Position numbers and translations under genes: made by a program. Source: JANQNX01 sp040217095 (GTDB lineage: Bacteria > Pseudomonadota > Gammaproteobacteria > Eutrophobiales > Eutrophobiaceae). Taken from it: 64,000 bases of DNA. Positions 24,369 through 32,495 of the stretch are shown one piece after another; position 1 is the stretch's first letter; every line of letters begins with the position of its first letter. The stretch is taken from positions 2,645,643 to 2,709,642 of the forward strand of contig OZ245888.1 of the NCBI GenBank assembly GCA_965229565.1, read 5' to 3'. The notes under the pieces are model-generated. The model saw only the letters and a list, made by a program, of their open reading frames with translations, made no database searches and was not told the DNA's origin.

Positions 24369-25628
24369 ATGACAAGATATCTAAACATTTGCCTGGCATT
24401 GTTACTGCATTCGCATTCAATCCAGGCAGTCGAACAAATCAACAATGAGATTACGCTAGACGAAACTATCGTCAGGGTGCTGGAAAATAACCCGAAGCTT
24501 GTAATCAATGATTACAAGGCCAGGGCCATTGCCGAACGTATAAAAACGGCTGCGCTCAGACCCGCGGATGAAATCCGGGTCGAAATGGAAAATCTCGGCG
24601 GCACGGGTGACAGACGCTACCTGCAAGGCGTGGAGACCACGCTGAGTTTTGCCCGGGTACTGGAACTCGGAAACAAGGCCGACTATCGCGCCAATGTGGT
24701 TCGGCAAGAGAGTTACGTATTGCAGGATAACAATGACGCTGCGCGACTAGACCTCATTGCCGAAGCAGCCAGCCGTTTTATCGAGGTAATCATTGATCAG
24801 CAACGCTTACGTTTCGCCGAACAGGCAATGGAGCTGTTGCATAAGGCTAAAGCCAGTGTTGAAAAACGAGTCGACGCGGCATTGTCGCCCGAGGCGGAAC
24901 TGCATCGTATTGATATCGAACTTGCTCGACTGGAGCTGGAATATGAACACGCCGACCATGAACTGGAAGCGGCAAAGGTATATTTATCCAGCCTGTGGAG
25001 CATGCCCATACCCGATTTCACATCGGCCCGGGCAGACCTGTTTCAACTAGAGGCGTTACAACCCTTCCCCGCCTATGCCAATCTGCTGGAACGTAACCCT
25101 GACCTGGTAAGACTTGCGACCCGGCAACGGCTCTCCTCTGCAAAACTGCAGCTCGCACAATCAGCACGCAAACCCGATCTCCAGCTGAGCGGTGGCATGC
25201 GCTATTTCGCGGGAAGCGATGATATGGCGTTTGTCCTGTCTGCCACGATCCCACTGGGAACGGCCGAACGTGCCGTAAGTTCCATACAAGAACAAGAGTT
25301 GCTCGGGCAAATTGATCCGCTCGAGTATGAACAAAAGAAACTGACATTGCATGCCACGTTGTTCGAGATCTACCAGGAAATCAAACACAGTCGCATTGCC
25401 GTGGAAACCTTGCAGCAGCGTATTATTCCATCGGCGCAGCAGGCACTGACCAGTTACGAAAAACTTTACAATACCGGCCGCTACAGCCTGCTTGAACTGC
25501 TCGAGTCACAGCGTAGTTTGTTGCAGGCCCGGTTCCAGCTTATAGAAGCCGCAGCACGTTTTCATCGCCTGCGCATTAACCTGGAAAGGTTGACCGGCGC
25601 CTCCATACTGACAGGAGATCACTCATGA
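24369..25628 (+). CDS. czcC: CzcC-type TolC-family outer-membrane factor
   Basis: A 419-residue outer-membrane channel for the third RND system, with a signal peptide (about 1-17) and two outer-membrane-efflux repeats rich in Glu/Arg/Leu helices. ATG 24369 is preceded by GGGAGTG. Its stop overlaps the adaptor start (ATGA), so the operon is coupled. By eye, base composition rises in GC here compared with the region to the left, marking a boundary between the AT-rich island and this operon. Confidence 0.9.
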   Translation: MTRYLNICLALLLHSHSIQAVEQINNEITLDETIVRVLENNPKLVINDYKARAIAERIKTAALRPADEIRVEMENLGGTGDRRYLQGVETTLSFARVLELGNKADYRANVVRQESYVLQDNNDAARLDLIAEAASRFIEVIIDQQRLRFAEQAMELLHKAKASVEKRVDAALSPEAELHRIDIELARLELEYEHADHELEAAKVYLSSLWSMPIPDFTSARADLFQLEALQPFPAYANLLERNPDLVRLATRQRLSSAKLQLAQSARKPDLQLSGGMRYFAGSDDMAFVLSATIPLGTAERAVSSIQEQELLGQIDPLEYEQKKLTLHATLFEIYQEIKHSRIAVETLQQRIIPSAQQALTSYEKLYNTGRYSLLELLESQRSLLQARFQLIEAAARFHRLRINLERLTGASILTGDHS

Positions 25629-26899
25629 TTCGCCAACTCATTTCTGCCTTACTGGCATTGACTGCCGTAGCAGCCGCTGCCTATTGGTACCTGGGCCATG
25701 ATCGTACTGCCGAAGAACAGCACGCTGGGCATGACAGTGACCATCAAGGACAAGACGACCACGCTATGCAAGAACAGCCAAAAGGGCCTAATGGCGGCAG
25801 GCTGCTCAGCAAGAAGAACTTCGTCATCGAGATCACGATCTTCGAGAACGGTGTCGATCCGGAGTTTCGCGTTTACGCCTACCAACAGCAACAACCACTG
25901 GATCCGTCCCAGGTCGATGTCACCATTGACCTGGAACGTATTGATGGCGAGATTGACCGCTTTGATTTCAAGGCAAAAAACGATTATCTCCGCAGCGAAG
26001 GTATCGTTACCGAACCGCACTCCTTCATCGTACATGTGAATGCACAATATGAAGGCAAGAGCTATGAATGGCAATATGACAGTATTGAAGGACGCACACA
26101 GATACCTGCAGACATAGCAGCCGAAGCAGGTATCAAAACCGCACCGGCTGGACCGGGCGTTATCACCGAGTACCTGCCGGTAACCGGTCACCTGGTACAG
26201 GTACCAGACAGGCAATCATCCGTACGCGCCGCCTATCCCGGTATTGTTAAATCGGTGTCGAAACGTATTGGTGAACGTGTCAGCAAGGGCGACCACCTGC
26301 TTACCATTCAAAACAGTTCCAGCCTGCAAAACTACACGGTCACGGCACCTATCAGTGGGGTCGTCATTGAGCGTAACGTACAACAGGGCGAGAGCACGAA
26401 CGGCGAGGTACTCTTCGTGATTGCTAACCTGGATCAACTCTGGGTCGAACTCGACATCTTCAGCAAGGATTTTAATAAGGTAAAAACCGGTCAAACCATT
26501 GAGTTGGAGACCTTCTCCGGCCAAAAAATTACATCGACGCTTGAACAAATCTGGCCAACAGTACGCACAAACAGCCAAAGTTTCAGGGCGATCGCGTCAG
26601 TGCCAAATACACCAGGAGAATTTTTCCCGGGACAACGTATATCTGGCGTGATTTATATTGACGAACACGAAGTCGCGATTGCGGTACCGCATGCCGCCAT
26701 CCAGTCCTTCCGCGATTTAAAGGTGGTGTTTGCCCGTTTTAACGACGAGTACGAGGTACGCATGCTCGAACCTGGCCGCGCTGATAATGAATACGTCGAA
26801 GTCCTGAGCGGGATTAAACCTGGCACGGAGTTCGTGGTCGAGAACAGCTATCTGATCAAGGCCGATATTGAAAAAGACGGCGCCAGCCACGACCACTAG
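25625..26899 (+). CDS. czcB: CzcB-type periplasmic adaptor with His-rich N-terminus
   Basis: A 424-residue membrane-fusion protein with a membrane anchor (about 5-22) and a His/Asp-rich segment (HAGHDSDHQGQDDHAM, about 34-49) suited to binding divalent metal. An extra N-terminal beta domain is followed by the usual barrel-sandwich and beta-barrel parts. It overlaps czcC by four bases and is followed after 8 bp by the pump gene with SD GGAGAG. The His-rich head parallels the His-rich leader protein of the same operon. Confidence 0.9.
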   Translation: MIRQLISALLALTAVAAAAYWYLGHDRTAEEQHAGHDSDHQGQDDHAMQEQPKGPNGGRLLSKKNFVIEITIFENGVDPEFRVYAYQQQQPLDPSQVDVTIDLERIDGEIDRFDFKAKNDYLRSEGIVTEPHSFIVHVNAQYEGKSYEWQYDSIEGRTQIPADIAAEAGIKTAPAGPGVITEYLPVTGHLVQVPDRQSSVRAAYPGIVKSVSKRIGERVSKGDHLLTIQNSSSLQNYTVTAPISGVVIERNVQQGESTNGEVLFVIANLDQLWVELDIFSKDFNKVKTGQTIELETFSGQKITSTLEQIWPTVRTNSQSFRAIASVPNTPGEFFPGQRISGVIYIDEHEVAIAVPHAAIQSFRDLKVVFARFNDEYEVRMLEPGRADNEYVEVLSGIKPGTEFVVENSYLIKADIEKDGASHDH

Positions 26900-26907
26900 G
26901 AGAGACC

Positions 26908-29900
26908 ATGTTTAATTTAATCATAGAGTTCTCACTGGCACAGCGCTGGCTCATCTTGTTCCTGGCGATGATACTTGCTGGCATTGGTATCTATAACTAT
27001 CAGAACCTGAACATTGATGCTGTGCCCGATATAACCAACGTGCAGGTGCAGATCAATACCGAGGCACCGGGCTACTCGCCGCTGGAGGCCGAGCAAATTA
27101 TCACTTTCCCGGTCGAATACAGCATGGCGGGATTACCAGGTCTCGACTATACACGCTCTATCTCTCGTTATGGATTATCGCAGGTAACCGTTGTATTTGA
27201 AGAAGGTACTGATATATACCTGGCCAGACAATTGATCGCAGAGCGCATTAACTCGGTAAAAGACAGTTTACCAGCAGGAATTTCGCCTACGATGGGCCCA
27301 ATTGCTACCGGACTCGGCGAGATCCTGATGTATAGCGTTAACGCCACCGATACGGCGGCACACGATCCCATGTACCTGCGCACAGTGCAGGACTGGATCA
27401 TCAAACCGCAACTTCAGTTAACGCCTGGCGTCGTTGAGGTCAACACATCTGGTGGCTATCCAAAACAATTCCACGTCAAGCCAGACCCAGAAAAATTACT
27501 TTTTTATAACCTGACGCTTGCAGATGTCGTGCAGGCATTACAACGTAATAATCTAAACACGGGTGCGGGCTATATTGAAAAATTTGGCAGTCAGTACGTC
27601 GTGCGTTCACCAGGTCGGGTAAAGGACATTGAAGAGATCCTTGATATTCCGGTTGCCATGAAAGATGAATTGTCGATCAGGATCCGTGATATTGCCAGCG
27701 TCGATCTCGGAACTGAATTGCGTACCGGTGCCGCCACACAGGATGGTAAAGAGATCGTGTTAGGCACGGTAATGATGCTCATAGGTGAAAACAGTCGCGA
27801 GGTAGCAGTAGCGGCTAGTGAAAAACTGGAGCAAATCAAGCAATCCCTTCCCAAGGGCGTAGAAGTTAACACGCTCTATAATCGCACCACCCTGGTCGAC
27901 AAAACCATCGCAACCGTACAAAAGAACCTGCTGGAGGGGGCATTACTGGTCATCGTCGTGCTATTCCTGTTACTGGGTAACTGGCGCGCCGCGTTGATTA
28001 CAGCCATGGTCATCCCTTTGGCCATGCTGATGACGATCACGGGTATGGTCGAGGCCGGGGTTTCCGGGAACTTGATGAGCCTGGGTGCACTAGACTTTGG
28101 TTTGATTGTCGATGGCGCTGTCATCATAGTTGAGAACTGTCTGCGACGATTATCACTTTATCAGCATGAGGAGAAGACATTACCGAACCTGACTACGCGT
28201 TTACAGATTGTTAAGAAAGCCACACTGGAAGTCATCAGGCCGGGCGTATTTGGCGTGATCATTATCACCATCGTCTACATCCCTATTTTTGCTTTGACCG
28301 GTGTTGAAGGCAAGATGTTTCATCCGATGGCCTTTACCGTGGTCACAGCCCTCTTAGCTGCACTGGTATTATCTCTGACCTTCATTCCGGCCTCGATTGC
28401 CTTGTTTATTAGCGGCAAGATCGATGAAAAACCCAATCTGTTGATGCGCCTGCTTGGCCAGACATATGAATACCTGCTGCGCCGGGCATTAAAGTTTCGA
28501 TTTGTCATCGTCATTCTTGCCAGCGGCACCGTGTTACTGGCAGGCATGCAAGCCACCCGCCTGGGGACGGAATTCATACCCAACCTCGACGAGGGTGATA
28601 TTGCCATGCATGCGCTACGTATCACCGGTACCAGCCTGACCCAGTCGATTGAAATGCAGAGCATGGTTGAGAAGTATGTACAAACTTTGCCAGAGGTATC
28701 AAATGTATTCACCAAGATAGGCACGCCTGACGTAGCCACCGATCCGATGCCACCAAACGTGGCAGATACATTTATCATGTTGAAAGATAGAAAAAACTGG
28801 CCGGATCCACAAAAACCAAAGGCTACTCTCGTAAAAGAACTTGAACAGACTGTAACCCGGTTACCTGGAAATAATTATGAATTTACACAGCCCATACAGA
28901 TGCGATTCAATGAATTAATCTCGGGAGTTCGTGCCGACCTGGCGGTAAAAATCTATGGAGACGACCTTGATGTGCTGGCAAGTAAGGCAGACGAGATAAA
29001 AGCGGTAGTAGAACAGATCCAAGGCGCGGCTGACGTACGCACGGAACAAACAACCGGCTTAAAAACCGTTACCGTGTTGCCCGACCGAAACAAATTGTCA
29101 CGCTTTGGCCTAAATGTGCAAGATATCCAGCACACATTACGAATCGCAATGGCTGGCGAAGAAACCGGGCTTGTCTTCGAGGGAGATCGACGCTTCCCTT
29201 TGGTTGTACGCCTGCCAGAAATGCTGCGTAATGATGTAACCACTCTGGAAAGACTGTGGATTGATTTACCCGGTGGCCAAACTATCCCGCTTGGCGAAGT
29301 TGCGGAAGTAATTGATACTACAGAAGCCAGTCAAATCAGTCGGGAAAACAGTAAACGCCGCATCTTTGTCACGGCCAATGTCCGCGGTCGAGACCTGGGC
29401 TCTTTTGTCGAGGAGGTACAACAGGCCGTTGCGCAACAGGTAGACCTACCCGAGGGTTACTGGCTGGACTACGGTGGCACCTTTGAACAATTGATCTCGG
29501 CTACCCAGCGCTTCACATTAATCGTGCCCATGACACTGCTTGTTATCCTTGGCCTGTTGTTAATGGCATTTCGCTCGTTCAAGGATGCATTGATTGTCTT
29601 TACCGGTGTACCACTGGCATTGACTGGCGGCATCGCGGCACTGGCATTACGCGATTTGCCATTATCTATTTCGGCGGTGGTCGGGTTTATTGCCCTGTCC
29701 GGTATTGCCGTGCTTAATGGCGTTGTTATGCTGACATTTATCCGGGACCTTATCGCGGAAAACAAGCCAGTGCATGAAGCCATTGTCGAGGGTGCACTGA
29801 TCCGATTGCGACCCATCCTGATGACCGCACTGGTTGCCAGTCTAGGTTTCATACCGATGGCACTTAATGTGGGAACGGGTGCAGAAGTGCAGCGGCCGCT

Positions 29901-30006
29901 GGCGACCGTGGTCATCGGTGGTATTATTTCGTCGACATTGCTGACGCTGTTCGTGTTACCGGCGCTGTACCGTATCTTCAGCCGTGAGCGGCAAACAGCT
30001 ACTTAA
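26908..30006 (+). CDS. czcA: CzcA-type Zn/Co/Cd RND efflux pump
   Basis: A 1032-residue inner-membrane RND pump. TM4 carries LDFGLIVDGAVIIVEN, the HME1 signature of CzcA, which exports Co, Zn and Cd using the proton gradient, so substrate assignment is firmer than for the second system. The other core parts are complete: two periplasmic porter/docking loops and twelve helices. It is followed 14 bp later by a small membrane protein gene. Confidence 0.93.
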   Translation: MFNLIIEFSLAQRWLILFLAMILAGIGIYNYQNLNIDAVPDITNVQVQINTEAPGYSPLEAEQIITFPVEYSMAGLPGLDYTRSISRYGLSQVTVVFEEGTDIYLARQLIAERINSVKDSLPAGISPTMGPIATGLGEILMYSVNATDTAAHDPMYLRTVQDWIIKPQLQLTPGVVEVNTSGGYPKQFHVKPDPEKLLFYNLTLADVVQALQRNNLNTGAGYIEKFGSQYVVRSPGRVKDIEEILDIPVAMKDELSIRIRDIASVDLGTELRTGAATQDGKEIVLGTVMMLIGENSREVAVAASEKLEQIKQSLPKGVEVNTLYNRTTLVDKTIATVQKNLLEGALLVIVVLFLLLGNWRAALITAMVIPLAMLMTITGMVEAGVSGNLMSLGALDFGLIVDGAVIIVENCLRRLSLYQHEEKTLPNLTTRLQIVKKATLEVIRPGVFGVIIITIVYIPIFALTGVEGKMFHPMAFTVVTALLAALVLSLTFIPASIALFISGKIDEKPNLLMRLLGQTYEYLLRRALKFRFVIVILASGTVLLAGMQATRLGTEFIPNLDEGDIAMHALRITGTSLTQSIEMQSMVEKYVQTLPEVSNVFTKIGTPDVATDPMPPNVADTFIMLKDRKNWPDPQKPKATLVKELEQTVTRLPGNNYEFTQPIQMRFNELISGVRADLAVKIYGDDLDVLASKADEIKAVVEQIQGAADVRTEQTTGLKTVTVLPDRNKLSRFGLNVQDIQHTLRIAMAGEETGLVFEGDRRFPLVVRLPEMLRNDVTTLERLWIDLPGGQTIPLGEVAEVIDTTEASQISRENSKRRIFVTANVRGRDLGSFVEEVQQAVAQQVDLPEGYWLDYGGTFEQLISATQRFTLIVPMTLLVILGLLLMAFRSFKDALIVFTGVPLALTGGIAALALRDLPLSISAVVGFIALSGIAVLNGVVMLTFIRDLIAENKPVHEAIVEGALIRLRPILMTALVASLGFIPMALNVGTGAEVQRPLATVVIGGIISSTLLTLFVLPALYRIFSRERQTAT

Positions 30007-30020
30007 TCAAGGGAGCAAAG

Positions 30021-30371
30021 ATGGGCTACTACCTGTTCAAGATTGCAATCACAACAACACTGGTTGTACTCATCTCCGAGATAGCCAAACGCAGTTCCCT
30101 GTTTGCCGCGGTGCTGGCATCAATACCCTTGGTGTCGGTGCTGGCCATAATCTGGCTTTACGTGGAAACAAAAAATATAGATAAAATCTCGCAGTTATCT
30201 ATCAGTGTATTCTGGCTGGTAATACCATCACTGGCGCTATTTATTGTTTTACCAGTACTGCTAAAGCAGGGGCTGCATTTTTACCTGAGCATGAGCCTCT
30301 CCATACTGGTCACGGTGAGTTGTTACTGGCTGATGCTGATCACACTCGGTTATTTCAATATCAAACTATAG
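30021..30371 (+). CDS. DUF3147-like small membrane protein
   Basis: A 116-residue protein with four predicted membrane helices, resembling DUF3147 proteins often found at the end of RND metal-efflux operons. The function is unknown. It starts at ATG 30021 with GGGAG upstream and ends the czc operon. The 180 bp after it contain no gene that I can see. Confidence 0.75.
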   Translation: MGYYLFKIAITTTLVVLISEIAKRSSLFAAVLASIPLVSVLAIIWLYVETKNIDKISQLSISVFWLVIPSLALFIVLPVLLKQGLHFYLSMSLSILVTVSCYWLMLITLGYFNIKL

Positions 30372-30552
30372 AAACTGACATCCATACCAATTGAGAATTG
30401 CACTTCGTTGTAAACAGGGTGCGTCAAACCACTTACATAATACTGGTTTATAACGTATTGCCAACCAGGTTGATCGCGATTTTTCTTTCAATAACACCTG
30501 TCCGAAGCAGTTGCGGATAATTAATAAGGCGGTGCTTCTTCGCGCCTATTTA

Positions 30553-31779
30553 CTAGTCGGAAAGCGAAGACAGGAAATTTTGTCTTGGTTGATATCCCAA
30601 TTCTGCCAGTTTAGTCGCTGCCATATCAGACAGGCTGCCTAACGACACTAATCTCACTCGCTCGTAGCCTTGGTCCCTTGCCTGCATCAGCAGCTGTTCA
30701 TACTTATTTTTATTATCATCGGCCCAAACCAGCAAATCCTTGTGCTCGAACAGAACCAGTTCCCCTGATGCAGTCATCACTGCCGGCTGGTTTTCAAAGA
30801 GCATGAAACGGTCAAAAGGTTCTACCCGGTTGTAATAAAAATACAGGGCCTTACACAGCCGCTCGAACACCAGGGTTGTTACCTCGTTATCGGTGCTGTT
30901 TACCAGTTCTATCAGGCGGTCCAGGTTGTCAACCGACGCTAACTGGTTCAGGTAAGACAACATAACCGTCCTGTTGGTGGGAGACAGGAACGGCTGTTCC
31001 ATGAAGGCGTCTGCCTGCAGCAGGTTGGTATCCAGGTTATTGAGTAAATCGCGATGCAGCTCATTCAGCTGTTCCAGGTTTTTATTCTTCAGCGTTAACC
31101 GGATGTTTTGATCCAGCGCGCTCTGCCTGCCGGTATTGAAAAAACCATGCCCTACCCCGACACCGGCAGATACCCTGCCCGCCGCACGGGCATTGGCAAT
31201 GGTGTTCAACAGTGATTGCACGCGGAAATTACCCGAGTAGAGATCCAGCTGCATCTGGTAGGCAGTATTGCGCTTGTGTGCCGCGGTAGTGGGATCAGTA
31301 GGTTCCGAATACGAGTAGCGTAACGCGTATTCTTCCATGAACGGGTTCTTGCCAGCCAGGGTATCACCGAGATTGTCACGCAACTGGCTCGCCAACCGGG
31401 ATGCCGTGTTGAACGGATTGGCAATAATATCCATGGCCGAATTGCCAGTAACAAAGAGTTCACTACGTAACTCGTTTGATAATTGCTGGTTTTCCCTTTC
31501 ATAGAGGCTGATGGCCTCACCCAGCGTTTGTATCTCGTCAACGCGCTTTTTTAACAGTGCCTTGGAAACGATTTCCATGTGACCAAAATCCGATTCCACG
31601 TTGAACAGGTAGAAGCCGTTGACAAACTCGACGTTCTCCACGCGATGGTAGGTGGAAGAAAGGTAGTCGGATTCCAGGACCTGGTTTGAATTAATAACCG
31701 GCTGATGATCGTTTGCAGAAACGGAACAAGCAGGAACAAACAGGCAGCATGCCATGAAACGAATTAAGCCTGGATTCAT
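30553..31779 (-). CDS. Exported protein of unknown function
   Basis: A 408-residue protein with a signal peptide ending near ACSVSAND (about 17-24). This could be cut by signal peptidase I, or be a poor lipobox at C18. The mature part is mostly helical, with a Gly-rich stretch (SAGVGVGHGFF, about 205-215). I recognise no family. It stands alone on the minus strand, downstream of the Fae-like gene with 81 bp between, so an operon with the genes upstream is possible. Confidence 0.75.
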   Translation of the reverse strand: MNPGLIRFMACCLFVPACSVSANDHQPVINSNQVLESDYLSSTYHRVENVEFVNGFYLFNVESDFGHMEIVSKALLKKRVDEIQTLGEAISLYERENQQLSNELRSELFVTGNSAMDIIANPFNTASRLASQLRDNLGDTLAGKNPFMEEYALRYSYSEPTDPTTAAHKRNTAYQMQLDLYSGNFRVQSLLNTIANARAAGRVSAGVGVGHGFFNTGRQSALDQNIRLTLKNKNLEQLNELHRDLLNNLDTNLLQADAFMEQPFLSPTNRTVMLSYLNQLASVDNLDRLIELVNSTDNEVTTLVFERLCKALYFYYNRVEPFDRFMLFENQPAVMTASGELVLFEHKDLLVWADDNKNKYEQLLMQARDQGYERVRLVSLGSLSDMAATKLAELGYQPRQNFLSSLSD

Positions 31780-31860
31780 AACATACCGCCTGTTGTTAAT
31801 GTTTCAAATTCCTGGTGGATATAGTGTTGTAAAACCTCACGAACACAGTAGTTTTACAGA

Positions 31861-32409
31861 CTAGATTTTACCATCCAGGCCCATCTGGTAGTACTTATGT
31901 ACGATCTCTTCCTGGTTTTCCAGTAGCCAGTCGATATCAGGCTCATTGTTCATAGCCTTGTGAATCGCTGCGGTCGTAGCCTTGCGATGAATATCAAACA
32001 GGATCTTGTGGTCCAGGTCATCGGCCTTTGCCACCAGCGGGTTCAGCCAGACCGAAACAATAATGCCAAGGTCATTGGCTTTCTCTTTTGGTATATCGCC
32101 GTTCCTGACTGCATCCAGTACGCCGTTGGCAATGGCTCCCTGTACCGTCCCCATCAGGATATTAGTATAACGTTCATTTTTTACAGTGACCTTGCTCACA
32201 CAAATGGTGGCAGGTTTCACCATGATATCGGTATTCATAATGGCGAGAACGCGTGAATGTCCCTTGACCTGGTCACCCAGCAGGGTCGCAAACGCGGTAC
32301 CTACCGGCCCGTCCAGTTCACCAATAACAACTTCCGGCTCGGCGGCAGTCCCGGGTGGGCCACCGGCAACAAGCGCTTCGCCGACACGCATAACAATACG
32401 ATCACTCAT
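31861..32409 (-). CDS. Formaldehyde-activating-enzyme (Fae) family protein lacking the usual active-site His
   Basis: A 182-residue Fae-fold protein: VGEALVAGG start, GPVGTAFA, KPATICVSKVTVKN, and GIIPK/ADDL-like GDIPKEKANDLG. True Fae condenses formaldehyde with tetrahydromethanopterin and has a conserved His in the segment aligned with AAEPEVVIG (21-30). Here that position is Glu24, with a two-residue insert before it. No other C1/H4MPT genes are in the window. It is therefore more like the Fae-homologue paralogues of unknown role than a working Fae. A hairpin upstream separates it from the next gene. Confidence 0.8.
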   Translation of the reverse strand: MSDRIVMRVGEALVAGGPPGTAAEPEVVIGELDGPVGTAFATLLGDQVKGHSRVLAIMNTDIMVKPATICVSKVTVKNERYTNILMGTVQGAIANGVLDAVRNGDIPKEKANDLGIIVSVWLNPLVAKADDLDHKILFDIHRKATTAAIHKAMNNEPDIDWLLENQEEIVHKYYQMGLDGKI

Positions 32410-32451
32410 AGCTCTTACTCCTGGTTTTTTATGGATTAACTAAATAGAAGA

Positions 32452-32479
32452 AAAGATAACAGTTAAAACAGTTATCTTT
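32452..32479 (-). terminator. Rho-independent-type hairpin
   Basis: AAAGATAAC (32452-32460) and GTTATCTTT (32471-32479) form a 9-bp stem with a 10-nt loop and T-rich sequence on both sides. It lies between the stop of the CNB/rhodanese gene and the Fae-like gene, and probably ends the upstream transcript. Confidence 0.65.
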
Positions 32480-32495
32480 TTAAAACTGGTGCTGG

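Noticed and set aside
26908..30006. Long antisense open frames across the RND, coiled-coil and giant-protein genes
   Set aside because: They are shadows of strongly supported genes, with low-complexity or shuffled sequence and no ribosome-binding sites or family motifs.
31861..32409. A working methanopterin-dependent formaldehyde oxidation pathway
   Set aside because: Only one Fae-fold gene is present, and it lacks the usual catalytic His; no partner genes are in the window.
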